Assembly: GCF_010668805.1 (NCBI RefSeq)
Contig: NZ_WUFT01000006.1
Coordinates: 1-64,000 of the forward strand
Direction: 5' to 3'
Length of the DNA stretch: 64,000 nt
DNA from: Rhizobium phaseoli
GTDB taxonomy: Bacteria > Pseudomonadota > Alphaproteobacteria > Rhizobiales > Rhizobiaceae
Position numbers and translations under genes: made by a program. Shown piece by piece: positions 17,421 to 27,472 of the stretch. The notes beneath the pieces are model-generated. The model did not search any database, had not been told where the DNA came from, and saw only the letters and a list, made by a program, of their open reading frames with translations. Each line of letters opens with the position of its first letter. The stretch's first letter is position 1.

Positions 17421-18193
17421 GCGGCGCGGAAGATCTTGGCGCCGGACGGGGCGCTGGTCATGCCGCCATCGACGGTGATTTCGATGCCGGTGACATTGGC
17501 CGCATCATCCGAGGCCAGATAGAGTGCTGCCTTGGCGATTTCGTCGGCTTCGCTCATGCGGCCGAGCGGGCTCATCCCGCCGATGCGGGCTTCCAGCGCA
17601 GACATCGCGTCTTCCGTCGGTGCCATCGGCGACCAGATCGGCGTCTTCGTGCCGCCGGGTGTCACCTGGTTGACGCGGATACCGCGGGGCGCGAGTTCAG
17701 AGGCCATATTGCGCGTCAGCGCCCGGACGGCAGCCTTGGTCGCCGCATAGGCCGACCAGCCGGGAGCGCCGAGCACGGCATGCACCGAACCGTTGAGGAT
17801 GACGGAAGCGCCGTCGTTGAAATGCGGCAGGGCTGCCTGCACGGTGAAGAAAACCGCTGTCAGATTGGTGCTGATGATCTGGTTGAACTGCGCCGGCGAC
17901 GTCTCGCCGAGCGGCGTCGCGCCGCCGATGCCGGCATTGGCGAAGACGATGTCGAACTTGCCGACCTTCGCGGCGGCTTCTGCAAAGGCCTTCTCGGTGG
18001 CGGCGGCATCGGTGACGTCGACCTTCAGTGCCAGCACGCCGGCCCCAAGCGCCTTTTCGGCGGCCGCCAGCGTTTCCGGATTGCGGCCGGTGATCACCAC
18101 CTTGGCGCCCTCATCGATGAAGACCTTGGCGGTCGCAAGACCGATACCGCTGTTTCCGCCGGTGATCAGCGCGACTTTGTTTCTTAGACGCAT
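17417..18193 (-). CDS. Short-chain dehydrogenase/reductase (SDR family)
   Basis: 258 residues, classical SDR: NAD(P) loop TGGNSGIG (11-18), NAG in FANAGIGG (about 85-92), catalytic Ser (LNGSVHAVLG, about 134-143) and YxxxK in YAATKAA (about 148-154). Substrate unknown. Divergent from a TetR regulator across a 108-base gap holding palindromic sites, so it is almost certainly that regulator's target, as commonly seen for detoxifying reductases. Confidence 0.9.
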   Translation of the reverse strand: MRLRNKVALITGGNSGIGLATAKVFIDEGAKVVITGRNPETLAAAEKALGAGVLALKVDVTDAAATEKAFAEAAAKVGKFDIVFANAGIGGATPLGETSPAQFNQIISTNLTAVFFTVQAALPHFNDGASVILNGSVHAVLGAPGWSAYAATKAAVRALTRNMASELAPRGIRVNQVTPGGTKTPIWSPMAPTEDAMSALEARIGGMSPLGRMSEADEIAKAALYLASDDAANVTGIEITVDGGMTSAPSGAKIFRAA

Positions 18194-18227
18194 GATTCAT
18201 GCTCCTCTTGGAATTGGCAACGATCTG

Positions 18228-18268
18228 GATTATGATCGTTATCTACAAGGATTACGATTGTAATCCTT
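18228..18268. promoter_or_regulatory. Probable TetR operators between the SDR gene and its regulator
   Basis: A perfect inverted repeat AAGGATTAC-N4-GTAATCCTT at 18247-18268 lies next to an imperfect palindrome GATTATGATCGTTATC at 18228-18243. Both share ATTA(C/T)GAT-type half-sites and sit between the two divergent starts, the usual place for a TetR autoregulatory operator. Confidence 0.65.
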
Positions 18269-18301
18269 TCAAGTCAAGAGGCAATGCAAGGGAGAATACC
18301 G

Positions 18302-18877
18302 GTGGGTCGGTCGCAGCTGGAAAAACAGAAGACGCATGAAAAGATCGTCGAGACTGCGTCGAAGCGGCTGCGCGAGGAGGGGCTCGACGGCATCGGCGTC
18401 GCCGATCTGATGAAGGAGGCCGGACTGACTGTCGGCGGCTTCTACAAGCACTTCGCCTCCCGCGACGATCTCGTCGCCGAGGCGATCCAGTCCGCTTTCG
18501 ATTCATGGGGACGCAAGCTGGAGGCTGAGGGTGTGAACCCGGCAAAGATGACGGCCGCCGATGTCGCCGATCGTTACGTCAGCGTCTATCATCGCGACAA
18601 TCCCGGCGAGGGGTGTCCCTTTGCAGCGCTGACCTCCGATATCTCACGCAGCGGCGAGAAGGCGCGGGCGATCGCCACCGACGGGCTCAAGCGCAATTTC
18701 GGGGCATTGGCAAGCAAGGCTGCAGGAGCGGACGAGGGAGAAAGGCGACGCAAGGCGATCATGGCCTTCGCGATGATGGCAGGCGGCGTCGGCCTAGCCA
18801 GAATTTCCTCCGACGAGGCTATGTCGGCCGAAATCCTGGAGACTGTGCGGGGTTTTGTCGCCAGTATAGACCAATGA
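18302..18877 (+). CDS. TetR/AcrR family transcriptional regulator
   Basis: 191 residues. N-terminal helix-turn-helix KIVETASKRLREEGLDGIGVADLMKEAG with the recognition helix TVGGFYKHFASRDDLVAEAI (about 37-56). The C-terminal half is of the type with a GCPFAALTSDISR motif, common in repressors paired with SDR or oxidoreductase genes. I place the start at GTG 18302, 7 bases after GGGAG; the ATG at 18284 has only a 2-base spacing. Expected to repress itself and the divergent SDR gene. Confidence 0.88.
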   Translation: MGRSQLEKQKTHEKIVETASKRLREEGLDGIGVADLMKEAGLTVGGFYKHFASRDDLVAEAIQSAFDSWGRKLEAEGVNPAKMTAADVADRYVSVYHRDNPGEGCPFAALTSDISRSGEKARAIATDGLKRNFGALASKAAGADEGERRRKAIMAFAMMAGGVGLARISSDEAMSAEILETVRGFVASIDQ

Positions 18878-18925
18878 CAAACGGCCGGCGAATGCCGGCC
18901 GCTCCATGCGAACTTCAAAAAATGA

Positions 18926-19540
18926 TCAAGCGGCCAGCGCGATTTCCTGGACGCGCGACTTGGCGGCATCGATGGCTTTTTCCGCAGCTTCCGGACCGAA
19001 AGCCAGACCTTCGACGTAGATGGTCTCGATATCGGTGATGCCGAGGAAGCCGAGAACCGACTTCAGATACGGCACGGCATGGTTCAAGGGAGCGGCCGGG
19101 CCCTGCGAGTAGACACCGCCCGAGGTCAGCACCACGTAAACTTTCTTGCCGGTGAGCAGGCCGACCGGGCCGCTTTCGGTGTACTTGAAAGTCACGCCGG
19201 CGCGGGCGACGTTGTCGATCCAGGTCTTCAGCGACGAGTAGATGTTGAAGTTGATGAGGCCGGTGCTGATGACGATCGTGTCGGCGGCAAAGAGCTCATT
19301 GACGAGTTCGTCGGAGGTCTTGACGGCGGCGACTTCCTCGGCAGTGCGGGCCTCGGCCGGCTTGCGGATCGCGCCGGTAAAGAGGTCATCGATATGCGGC
19401 AGCGGATTGGCGGCAAGGTCGCGGCGAACGAGAACGCTGCCCGGATTCTGGCCCTTCAGCTTTTCGGCGAGGTCGACGGCGATCGGCGTCGAGAGCGAGT
19501 CGGCACGCGGGCTGGACGTCAGAAGAAGGATGGACGACAT
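18926..19540 (-). CDS. azoR: FMN-dependent NADH-azoreductase
   Basis: Flavodoxin-fold reductase using NADH to reduce azo dyes and quinones. 204 residues, the usual AzoR length. It has the FMN phosphate loop TSSPRADSLS (8-17), the flavin-binding GLINFNIYSSLKTWIDN segment (about 94-110) and VVLTSGGVYS (about 136-145). Divergent from a LysR regulator that probably controls it. Confidence 0.93.
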   Translation of the reverse strand: MSSILLLTSSPRADSLSTPIAVDLAEKLKGQNPGSVLVRRDLAANPLPHIDDLFTGAIRKPAEARTAEEVAAVKTSDELVNELFAADTIVISTGLINFNIYSSLKTWIDNVARAGVTFKYTESGPVGLLTGKKVYVVLTSGGVYSQGPAAPLNHAVPYLKSVLGFLGITDIETIYVEGLAFGPEAAEKAIDAAKSRVQEIALAA

Positions 19541-19663
19541 GGTGCATTTCCTTTCGAATTGGGTTTGACGGCCCGTTGCTGGGAGGTGAGCCGCAGTGTC
19601 GACGAGGAAAATAGGTCTGGCCTGCTATCGAAAAAACGGTGATAATGTCGATCGAAACTATCG

Positions 19664-20647
19664 ATGGAATGGATGGATATGCTTCCGAACCCAACCCTGG
19701 ACCAATTGCAGGTGTTTTTGACTGTCGCCGAGACCGGCAGCTTTTCGGCCGCCTCGCGGGCGCTGAACCGTGCGCAGTCGGTCGTCAGCTATACGATTGC
19801 CAATCTGGAGGCGCAGCTCGAGGTGGCGCTTTTCGAGCGCTCCGGCGCCCGCCAGCCGAAGCTGACGGAGGCGGGCAAGGCGATGCTGGAGGATGCGCGG
19901 CGCATACTCGGCGACCTGCAGGTCATGCGGGCGCGCGTCAAGAGCTTGCGGGAAGGGCTTGAAGCGGAGGTCTCCGTCGCCATCAGCGTCATGGTGCCTT
20001 CCCGGGCCGTGGTCGATGTCCTGCATGAATTTCGCGAAAGGTTTCCGTCCGTTTCGCTGAACCTGAATGTCGGTGAGCTCGGCGTGGTCATGGACCTCGT
20101 CCTCAGCGGCAAGGCGACCATCGGCATTGGCGGCGCAGTCCTCAAACAGGATGATTCGGTCGTCACCGAGCGGATCGGCCACTCCTTCATGCTGCCGGTT
20201 GCCGCGCCCAATCACCCGCTTGCCGGGATCGACCGGCCGTTGACGCTCGGCGACGTGCGCGAGGAAGTGCAGCTCGTGGTCACCGATGCGTCGGGCCGGA
20301 CGAAGGGGCGCGATTTCAATGTTCTGTCCTACAGGACATGGCGCGTCAGCGATATTGCCACGAAGCACCAGCTCATCAAGGCCGGCCTTGGCTGGGGCGG
20401 TCTTCCGGCTTCCGTGATGCATGACGATCTTCGCAGCGGCGCGCTCGTCCATCTCGATCTGGATGCCTACGAACAGGGCGAGTATGCCATCTATTCGATG
20501 CGCCAACTCGCCAACCCGCCGGGACCTGCCGCTGCCTGGATGATCGACGCGTTCCGCACGCGGCTTTCGGCCTGCCCGAGCCAAGCCGATTTCCATGCTG
20601 AGATTGCAGAATTGCGTGAACCCGAAACGCCGCTCGCGGCCGAATGA
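19664..20647 (+). CDS. LysR-family transcriptional regulator
   Basis: 327 residues. Winged HTH at 11-70 (LDQLQVFLTVAETGSFSAASRALNRAQSVVSYTIANLE) and a LysR effector domain. Several in-frame ATG codons (19664, 19673, 19679) are possible; the last gives MLPNPTLDQL. The 123-base gap to azoR has LysR-like ATCGA/TCGAT half-sites around 19645-19670, supporting control of azoR and itself, possibly in response to quinones. Confidence 0.88.
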   Translation: MEWMDMLPNPTLDQLQVFLTVAETGSFSAASRALNRAQSVVSYTIANLEAQLEVALFERSGARQPKLTEAGKAMLEDARRILGDLQVMRARVKSLREGLEAEVSVAISVMVPSRAVVDVLHEFRERFPSVSLNLNVGELGVVMDLVLSGKATIGIGGAVLKQDDSVVTERIGHSFMLPVAAPNHPLAGIDRPLTLGDVREEVQLVVTDASGRTKGRDFNVLSYRTWRVSDIATKHQLIKAGLGWGGLPASVMHDDLRSGALVHLDLDAYEQGEYAIYSMRQLANPPGPAAAWMIDAFRTRLSACPSQADFHAEIAELREPETPLAAE

Positions 20648-20686
20648 CGAAGGCGCGAGCGCGCCTTCGCCGGCATCTCTTTCCGC

Positions 20687-22675
20687 TTAAAGCATCAGCC
20701 TGAACTTTGAGAAACCGTCGGCGCCGTCGCCGGCATCCTCGATCTTGACGCTCTTGACCGCCGTGAGGAACTGCTTCGCCTTTGGGCCGCTCTCGAAGGT
20801 CGCCGTTGTGCCCGGCAGCGGCTTGAAGGTCCAGTTCGCATCGGCCGTCGGATTGATCGTGCCCTGGTCGTGGATGTAGCGGACGATGACGTCGCGGTTG
20901 GTGTCCGGCGCCTGGAAGATCACCTTGTCGGCAGCGATCTCCGGGAAATTGCCACCGCCGCCGGCGCGGTAGTTGTTGGAGACGACGACGAATTTCTGCG
21001 CAGGATCGATCGGCTTGCCGTCGAAGGCGAGATTCTGGATGCGGTTGGCGTCGGGGTTGATCGGCTTGCCGGAGGAATCATATTTCGGCGGCTGCGACAG
21101 GTCGATCTGGTAGGTCACGCCGTCGATCACGTCGAAATTATAGGACGGGAAGTCGTTGTTGAGCAGCGGCGCGTCTTTCGAGCCGGCTTCGATGTGGTTG
21201 AACATGCCGGCCGACATTTCGAGCCAGTTCTTCACCTGTGCGCCGGTGATGGCAACGGCCTGCACCGTGTTCGGGTAGAGATAAAGGTCGGCAACATTCT
21301 TGATGGCGATATCGCCGGCCGGAACGTCGGTATAGTATTCGGCGCCGCCGCGTCCGCCGGCCTTGAAGGGGGCCGCCGCCGAAAGCACCGGCAGATCCTT
21401 GAACTTGGTGTCGGCCAGCATCTGCTTGATGTACCAGGTCTGGGCCTGAGAGACGACCTGCACCGAGGGATCGTCGGCGACCAGCGCGAAGTAGGAATAG
21501 AGCGGCGCCGACGTCTTGCCGACGGGGGTACGCACATAGGCAAGCGTTGCCTCGTGCTCGGCCTTGGCGGCGTCGACCACGTCCTTCTTGTCGGCGTAAT
21601 CGGCAACCACCTTCTTTTTGTCGTCGCGATGATAGATCGGCCGGGCTTCCGCGGTGAAGTCGACGATCTTCCAGCTGTTGCCGTCTTTTTCCAGCAGCAG
21701 GTCGATCAAGCCGAGATGCGAACCCCAGAAGCCGGCCATTACCGCTGGCTTGCCATGCAGCGTGCCTTTGACCGGATCGGCATTGGCGATGCCGTCCCAG
21801 CTCTTCGGGCCGGGGAAGACGAGATGCTGGTGGCCGGTGAAGATTGCGTCGATGCCATCGACGGCGGCCAGATGCAGCGAGGCGTTTTCCATCTTATCGG
21901 ACGGCGCGGCTCCGTCGATGCCGGAATGGGAGAGCGCGATGACGATATCGGCGCCGGCTTCCTTCATGGCGGGAACCCAGGCCTTGGCGGCCTCGACGAT
22001 ATCGCGCGTCTGCGCCTTGCCTTCGAGATTCTTGATATCCCAGAGCATGATCTGCGGCGGTACGAAGCCGATGAAGCCGATCTTGACCGGGCTCTCCTTG
22101 CCGGCGCCGTCCTTGATCTGTTTTTCCACGATAAGGTAGGGCTTGAAGAAGAGATCGTCCTGCTTCGGGTCAGAGGCGAGCTGGCCCTTGGTCAGGTTGG
22201 CGCAGACGAAGGGGAAGTTTGCGCCCGATAGCACCTTGAACATGAAGTCGAGCCCGTAATTGAACTCGTGATTCCCCAGCGTCCCCACCGTATAGCCGAG
22301 CGTGTTCATCGCCTTGATCACGGGATGAACGTCGCCGTCCTTCATGCCGTGCTGATAGGCCATGTAGTCGCCCATCGGATTGCCCTGCAGCACGTCGCCA
22401 TTGTCGATCAGCAGCGAATTGACGGCTTCCGCGCGGATGCCGTCGATGATCGTGCCGGTGCGAGAAAGGCCCATCGTGTCGTTCGGCTTGTCGGCATAAT
22501 AGTCATAGGGGAAGACGTTGACGTGAATATCCGTCGTTTCCATCAGCCGAAGATGCGCCTGGTTGGCGCTGGCGCGCGCGCTGAAGGGATGCAGCAGCAC
22601 CAGGGCGGAAGTGGCGGCGAGACCGCCGAGCAGGGAACGGCGGCTCATGACGCCAACGTCGAAAATGGAAGACAT
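20687..22675 (-). CDS. cpdB: Bifunctional 2',3'-cyclic-nucleotide 2'-phosphodiesterase/3'-nucleotidase, periplasmic
   Basis: 662 residues. The N-terminus has a Tat-type signal (MSRRSLLGG then a hydrophobic stretch ending ARA). The metallophosphoesterase domain shows METTDIHVN (metal site), DNGDVLQGNPMGDYMAYQHG, GNHEFNYGLDFM and ALSHSGIDG / FTGHQHLVFPG; the C-terminal 5'-nucleotidase substrate domain contains YRAGGGGNFPEI. It lets the cell use external nucleotides as phosphate and nucleoside source. ATG 22675 is chosen for its AAGGAGA site; the frame upstream to 22690 overlaps that site. Transcribed alone. Confidence 0.92.
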   Translation of the reverse strand: MSSIFDVGVMSRRSLLGGLAATSALVLLHPFSARASANQAHLRLMETTDIHVNVFPYDYYADKPNDTMGLSRTGTIIDGIRAEAVNSLLIDNGDVLQGNPMGDYMAYQHGMKDGDVHPVIKAMNTLGYTVGTLGNHEFNYGLDFMFKVLSGANFPFVCANLTKGQLASDPKQDDLFFKPYLIVEKQIKDGAGKESPVKIGFIGFVPPQIMLWDIKNLEGKAQTRDIVEAAKAWVPAMKEAGADIVIALSHSGIDGAAPSDKMENASLHLAAVDGIDAIFTGHQHLVFPGPKSWDGIANADPVKGTLHGKPAVMAGFWGSHLGLIDLLLEKDGNSWKIVDFTAEARPIYHRDDKKKVVADYADKKDVVDAAKAEHEATLAYVRTPVGKTSAPLYSYFALVADDPSVQVVSQAQTWYIKQMLADTKFKDLPVLSAAAPFKAGGRGGAEYYTDVPAGDIAIKNVADLYLYPNTVQAVAITGAQVKNWLEMSAGMFNHIEAGSKDAPLLNNDFPSYNFDVIDGVTYQIDLSQPPKYDSSGKPINPDANRIQNLAFDGKPIDPAQKFVVVSNNYRAGGGGNFPEIAADKVIFQAPDTNRDVIVRYIHDQGTINPTADANWTFKPLPGTTATFESGPKAKQFLTAVKSVKIEDAGDGADGFSKFRLML

Positions 22676-22875
22676 CGAACTCTCCTTCAAAGATCATGCA
22701 TCGTCCGGCCCGTCAGAATTAGGACGAATTGACAAGGAGTACACTGCGAAAATGACAGGACGGCAAAACAATCGCGGAGAAAGGCGACCCGATTCCAATG
22801 CGCGCTCGGCACCAGTGCCAAGCGCAGCGACTGATGCGATCTCAGCCGCCCCTGCGGCGCAGAAACGTTGGAGCC

Positions 22876-23277
22876 TTACGATTTTAAAGGCAATGTCGCC
22901 AAATGAAGTGGGCGATCGCCGTTGGTATTGACTCTAAGTTGGCGTACCGCCAGCACCGGCCGTATTTCCTTATGGAAAAAGCGGAAATAGGAGGAGATTT
23001 GTGCCCGCGCATTCGAATTCACGTCGAACTGGATGCCGACACGGCCATTGTGCTTCCAGCGGATGATGCCTTCGATGAGTCCGAGGTTTTCAGCCTCGAT
23101 CCGCACCTTGCTGCCGGAAGCGGCATGGAGCGGCGTCTTCATCTCCAACGCGGCACCGGTCGCCGACAGGTTGAGGATGCGGGCATCCACCTCGCTGTTC
23201 AGATATTTGACGCTGCCGAAGACGCGGCAGTTTTTCCGATCGGCCTTACGGGCCGTGATTTTCAAGTTGCGGGTCAT
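22876..23277 (-). CDS. PilZ domain protein
   Basis: 133 residues, essentially one PilZ domain. The cyclic di-GMP motifs are present in degenerate form: RKADRKNCRVFG for RxxxR near the N-terminus and LNLSATGAALE for D/NxSxxG at about 36-46. The strand-rich middle (SKVRIEAENLGLIEGIIRWKHNGRVGIQFD) fits the barrel. N in place of the first Asp of DxSxxG is common. The window also holds a GGDEF enzyme at 16152, but no direct link is shown. Confidence 0.85.
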   Translation of the reverse strand: MTRNLKITARKADRKNCRVFGSVKYLNSEVDARILNLSATGAALEMKTPLHAASGSKVRIEAENLGLIEGIIRWKHNGRVGIQFDVNSNARAQISSYFRFFHKEIRPVLAVRQLRVNTNGDRPLHLATLPLKS

Positions 23278-23361
23278 ATGTTCTCCCTCGATACAGCCAG
23301 GGAGCATAGCGCCCGAAAATTGAAATGCTTTTAGGGGCTTGGCTAAAATTGCAGTGAAACG

Positions 23362-24243
23362 TCAATTGGCTGTGGCCGTCCTGCGCCCCACCACATGCTC
23401 GCGCCAAATGGTGAAGATCCCGGCGGAAACGACGATGATCGAGCCGATCATCGTGTTGGTACTGAGCGTTTCGTCATAGATCGTCACACCGATGATCGAG
23501 GCGTAGACCAGTGACAGATAGGTCAGCGGCTGGACCGCGGCGGCATCGAGGAGATCGTAGGCGCGGATCAGGAAATAATGGCTGGAAATGCTGGTCACGC
23601 AGACGAGCGCCATCCAGCCCCAGTCTCCCGGCGACATAGAACTCCAGTAGAACGGGCCAATGATGCTCATCGTGATGCCGCCGATGACGCCGGTATAGAA
23701 GAAGCTCGTCATCGACGAGTCGTCGCGGCTGACGAGACGCGTGGCGATGACGTAGAAGGCGAAGTTGAAGCAGGAAATAACGGCGAGTAGCAGTTTCACA
23801 TCGAAAAACTCGCCTTCCGGCTTCAGAATCAGCAAAACCCCGAAAAGCCCGACGCCAATTGCCATCCATCGTCGCCAGCCGACCCGCTCGCCGAGGATCG
23901 GCATCGACAGCAGTGCGATCAGGATCGGCGTCGCTGAAAAGATCGCTTGTGAACGGGCAAGGCCGATCACGGCAAAGCAAGTGATGGCCAGAACCACCTG
24001 GACCGCAAGCAGGACGCCGCGCACCACCTGAAGAAGCGGGCGTTTGGTGCGGGCCGTTGCCTTCAGGCCGCCGCGCATCTTCGAAGCAAGGATGATCGTG
24101 AACAGCGCGAAGGCCCAGTAGCGGATCATCGTCACGAAGATTGGCGGGTAGCTGGACGCCAGATGCTTCGAGATGGCGTCTTGGAGAGAGAAGATGGTGA
24201 TCGCCAGCAGAGCGAAAATATAGCCGTGGGTCTTCGATGTCAT
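23362..24243 (-). CDS. EamA/DMT-family inner-membrane transporter
   Basis: About 293 residues with ten hydrophobic helices in two EamA repeats (first about 8-140, second about 155-290), as in RhaT/YdcZ-like metabolite exporters. It lies 62 bases downstream of an Lrp-type regulator in the same direction, across from alanine dehydrogenase, so export of an amino acid is plausible. Start MTSKTHGYIF at 24243 removes an unlikely N-terminal extension that would overlap the lrp stop. Confidence 0.85.
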   Translation of the reverse strand: MTSKTHGYIFALLAITIFSLQDAISKHLASSYPPIFVTMIRYWAFALFTIILASKMRGGLKATARTKRPLLQVVRGVLLAVQVVLAITCFAVIGLARSQAIFSATPILIALLSMPILGERVGWRRWMAIGVGLFGVLLILKPEGEFFDVKLLLAVISCFNFAFYVIATRLVSRDDSSMTSFFYTGVIGGITMSIIGPFYWSSMSPGDWGWMALVCVTSISSHYFLIRAYDLLDAAAVQPLTYLSLVYASIIGVTIYDETLSTNTMIGSIIVVSAGIFTIWREHVVGRRTATAN

Positions 24244-24305
24244 GACATGCCATTGAGCTGGAAACACCGAAAGTCTGGGCAGGCTTTTGGCAGATATGCA
24301 AGGTC

Positions 24306-24767
24306 TCAAAGCCCGACATTCGGCCTGTCGATGATTTCTCTGAGCGCGAAGCTCGAATTGATCTTGACCACGTGCGGAAGGGCCGACAGCCAGTCTCGGT
24401 GGATGCGCTCGTAATCTTCCAGGTCACGGGCGGCGACCCTGAGGATATAATCGTATTCGCCCGACATCAGGTAGCAGACGAGAACGTTCGGGCAGAGCTT
24501 CACCGCCGCCTCGAATTCGGTCAGCGTCTTGGCGAACTGGCCGGAGAGCGAGATATGCACGATGGCGATCATCTTGTAGTCGAGCGCCTTGTGCGAAAGC
24601 CGCGCATGGTAGCCGCCGATGACACCGCTTCGCTCCAAGATGTCGAGCCGGCGCGAACAGGCTGAAGGCGACAGGCCGATCCTTTCGGCAAGCTCGGCAT
24701 TGGTAATGCGGGCACTGGCCTGCAGCACCTTGAGAATCGCAAGATCGATGGTGTCGAGATCGGCCAT
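24306..24767 (-). CDS. Lrp/AsnC-family regulator, probably of alanine dehydrogenase
   Basis: 153 residues: N-terminal HTH (TIDLAILKVLQASARITNAELAERIGLSPSACSRRLDILERSGVI, given in parts) and C-terminal RAM ligand domain (IAIVHISLSG, CYLMSGEYDYILRVAARD). Divergent from ald with 154 bases between the starts. In this family such partners (AldR-like) bind alanine and activate ald. It probably also controls the co-directional EamA transporter. Confidence 0.88.
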   Translation of the reverse strand: MADLDTIDLAILKVLQASARITNAELAERIGLSPSACSRRLDILERSGVIGGYHARLSHKALDYKMIAIVHISLSGQFAKTLTEFEAAVKLCPNVLVCYLMSGEYDYILRVAARDLEDYERIHRDWLSALPHVVKINSSFALREIIDRPNVGL

Positions 24768-24921
24768 TCGAAGAACTTTCGAAAAAGGAGAGATTGAGTG
24801 CAATAATCACCGAAAAATCGCCTCTTCGCAAATCGTCTTTGCAAGGACATTTCACGCCCTTGGTGGTTGGATTCAGTGTCCGAGGAGATCCGCGACTGCG
24901 GATGACATGAGAGGAACGCAA

Positions 24922-26040
<1,119 letters not shown>

Positions 26041-26056
26041 GCTACCTGACTCAAGG

Positions 26057-26560
26057 TTAGGCGCCGGTCTCTGCCAGGACCGGCGTCTTTACCTTGTCGA
26101 TACGGCATTGGAAGCAGTTATTGCGTGCCGAGCGCACGTGCACGTAAGCGATATCCGGCCGGGCCAGCAGCTTTTCGCCATAGGCCGGGATATCGGCGAT
26201 AGCAGTCACCGCGCCGGTGCCATAGACGATACGGTCGTTCTCGCTATAGCCGCGGACGATGAAGTCGGGGCTCATCGTCAGCATCGGCGGCTGGATTTCC
26301 TCGGCGGCGTAACGCCGGCAGGGCTGTTTGTGCAGGAAGATCGGCCCAGTTTCGGCATAGGGCTGCAGCGCCGGGAAGGGCCGGTAGGCAAAAACCAGCA
26401 GCTCCTCGCCCTCTTCGATATTCCGCAGGCAATGGCGGCACGGGTTGCCGTCACCGTCGGATATCATCGTCTCGGGTAAATTGTCATAGGCGTCGCGGCC
26501 ACCGCTCCAGAGGGCTTCGGCGTCAGTGGTCGGCATGGCGGCAAAACGAATGGTGGTCAT
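26057..26560 (-). CDS. DUF1203 family protein
   Basis: 167 residues. It shows the family's CRHCL pair, the LVFAYRPFPALQPYAETGPIFLH block and a C-terminal YVHVRSARNNCFQCRI ending, with Cys residues spaced like metal or redox ligands (CRHC near 42-45, NCFQC near 150-154). Function not established. Start MTTIRFAAMP at 26560 fits the family better than the longer frame. Monocistronic. Confidence 0.8.
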   Translation of the reverse strand: MTTIRFAAMPTTDAEALWSGGRDAYDNLPETMISDGDGNPCRHCLRNIEEGEELLVFAYRPFPALQPYAETGPIFLHKQPCRRYAAEEIQPPMLTMSPDFIVRGYSENDRIVYGTGAVTAIADIPAYGEKLLARPDIAYVHVRSARNNCFQCRIDKVKTPVLAETGA

Positions 26561-26708
26561 GGCAAATCTCCTTGTGATCGCCATGAAATTGCGCCTGGGC
26601 GAGCGCGCAAGCCACCCGTTTCTTGCGTGCGATCCGAATGAGATCGCCGGCGAGCGGAAAGCCTAGTAACGTGCTGTCCGAACGCTGCATGGCGAAAGGA
26701 GAACGCCT

Positions 26709-26876
26709 ATGGCCGACGTCGATCTGGCGCTGCTGGCGCAACAGAATGCAGAAATACTGGAGGAGCTGAGGGCTCTGCGCCGCGACGTGACCGAACTAAA
26801 GGAACAGGCGGGTCGCATGCTCGATTTCGAGCGCCGGAACGATCCGCGCCGTCCGAATAGCCTGACGCAACGTTAG
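26709..26876 (+). CDS. Small coiled-coil protein, 55 residues
   Basis: ATG 26709 follows AAAGGAGAACGCCT, a strong ribosome site. The product is highly charged and predicted helical: MADVDLALLAQQNAEI then LEELRALRRDVTELKEQAG with heptad-like leucines, ending in a basic, disordered tail. No known domain. It sits between divergent DUF1203 and the convergent GNAT gene and is probably a real short gene given the ribosome site and coiled-coil content. Confidence 0.6.
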   Translation: MADVDLALLAQQNAEILEELRALRRDVTELKEQAGRMLDFERRNDPRRPNSLTQR

Positions 26877-26906
26877 CGACCTCCAGAAACGCGGGGACGA
26901 AACCGG

Positions 26907-27467
26907 TCAACTTTTCCGCGCCATCTCCAGCAGCTCCTTGTCGCTCAGCGGCCGGACGATGCCGGTACCGGTCGAGACCGGCGAGAAGCCGTACATCTGG
27001 TAGAGCTGCAGCGCGCGCGGGTGGTCGAGGTTGTTTGTTGTCGTGGTGACGCGCTTCGGATTGAGCGACCAGATGGCGTAGAGCGCCTGCAGCAGGAACC
27101 ATTTGCCGATGCCGAGGCCGAGCGCATGTTCGATCAGGCCGAAATGGCAGAGCTCGATCGTATCCTCGTCCTCGCAGAAATATTCGTAGAAGCCGGCGGG
27201 AGCGCCGTTCACATAGAGAACGCTGATATTGTTGCGCTTGTCGTTCAGCGTCTCGGCAAGCTGCTCGTCGCTCATGCGCAACCGGTCGACCCATTGCCAG
27301 CGCGCGCCGACCTGCCGGTACAGATAGCGGTAAAAGGGCAAGGGGATCTCGGGAGCGCGCATGATCGCCGTCTGGATATTGACGGGCACCGGCATGCTCG
27401 CCTTCGGTGCCGCCGTCATTTCCAGCCGGGTGATATGCGCTTTCAGCGACGCGGGTGTCTTCCCCAT
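26907..27467 (-). CDS. GNAT-family N-acetyltransferase
   Basis: 186 residues with the acetyl-CoA loop FGLIEHALGLGIGKWFLLQAL (about 110-130) and C-terminal LDHPRALQLYQMYGF motif (about 145-160). Substrate unknown. Start MGKTPASLKAH at 27467 lies 5 bases after the sseA stop, so the two are translated from one mRNA with cysK and alaX upstream. Confidence 0.85.
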   Translation of the reverse strand: MGKTPASLKAHITRLEMTAAPKASMPVPVNIQTAIMRAPEIPLPFYRYLYRQVGARWQWVDRLRMSDEQLAETLNDKRNNISVLYVNGAPAGFYEYFCEDEDTIELCHFGLIEHALGLGIGKWFLLQALYAIWSLNPKRVTTTTNNLDHPRALQLYQMYGFSPVSTGTGIVRPLSDKELLEMARKS

Positions 27468-27472
27468 GGCGA

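Noticed and set aside
22563..22931. 122-residue plus-strand frame, part of which could start near GGAG at 22741
   Set aside because: Runs into the PilZ coding region and has no family content; a short real gene at 22752 cannot be excluded but is not supported.
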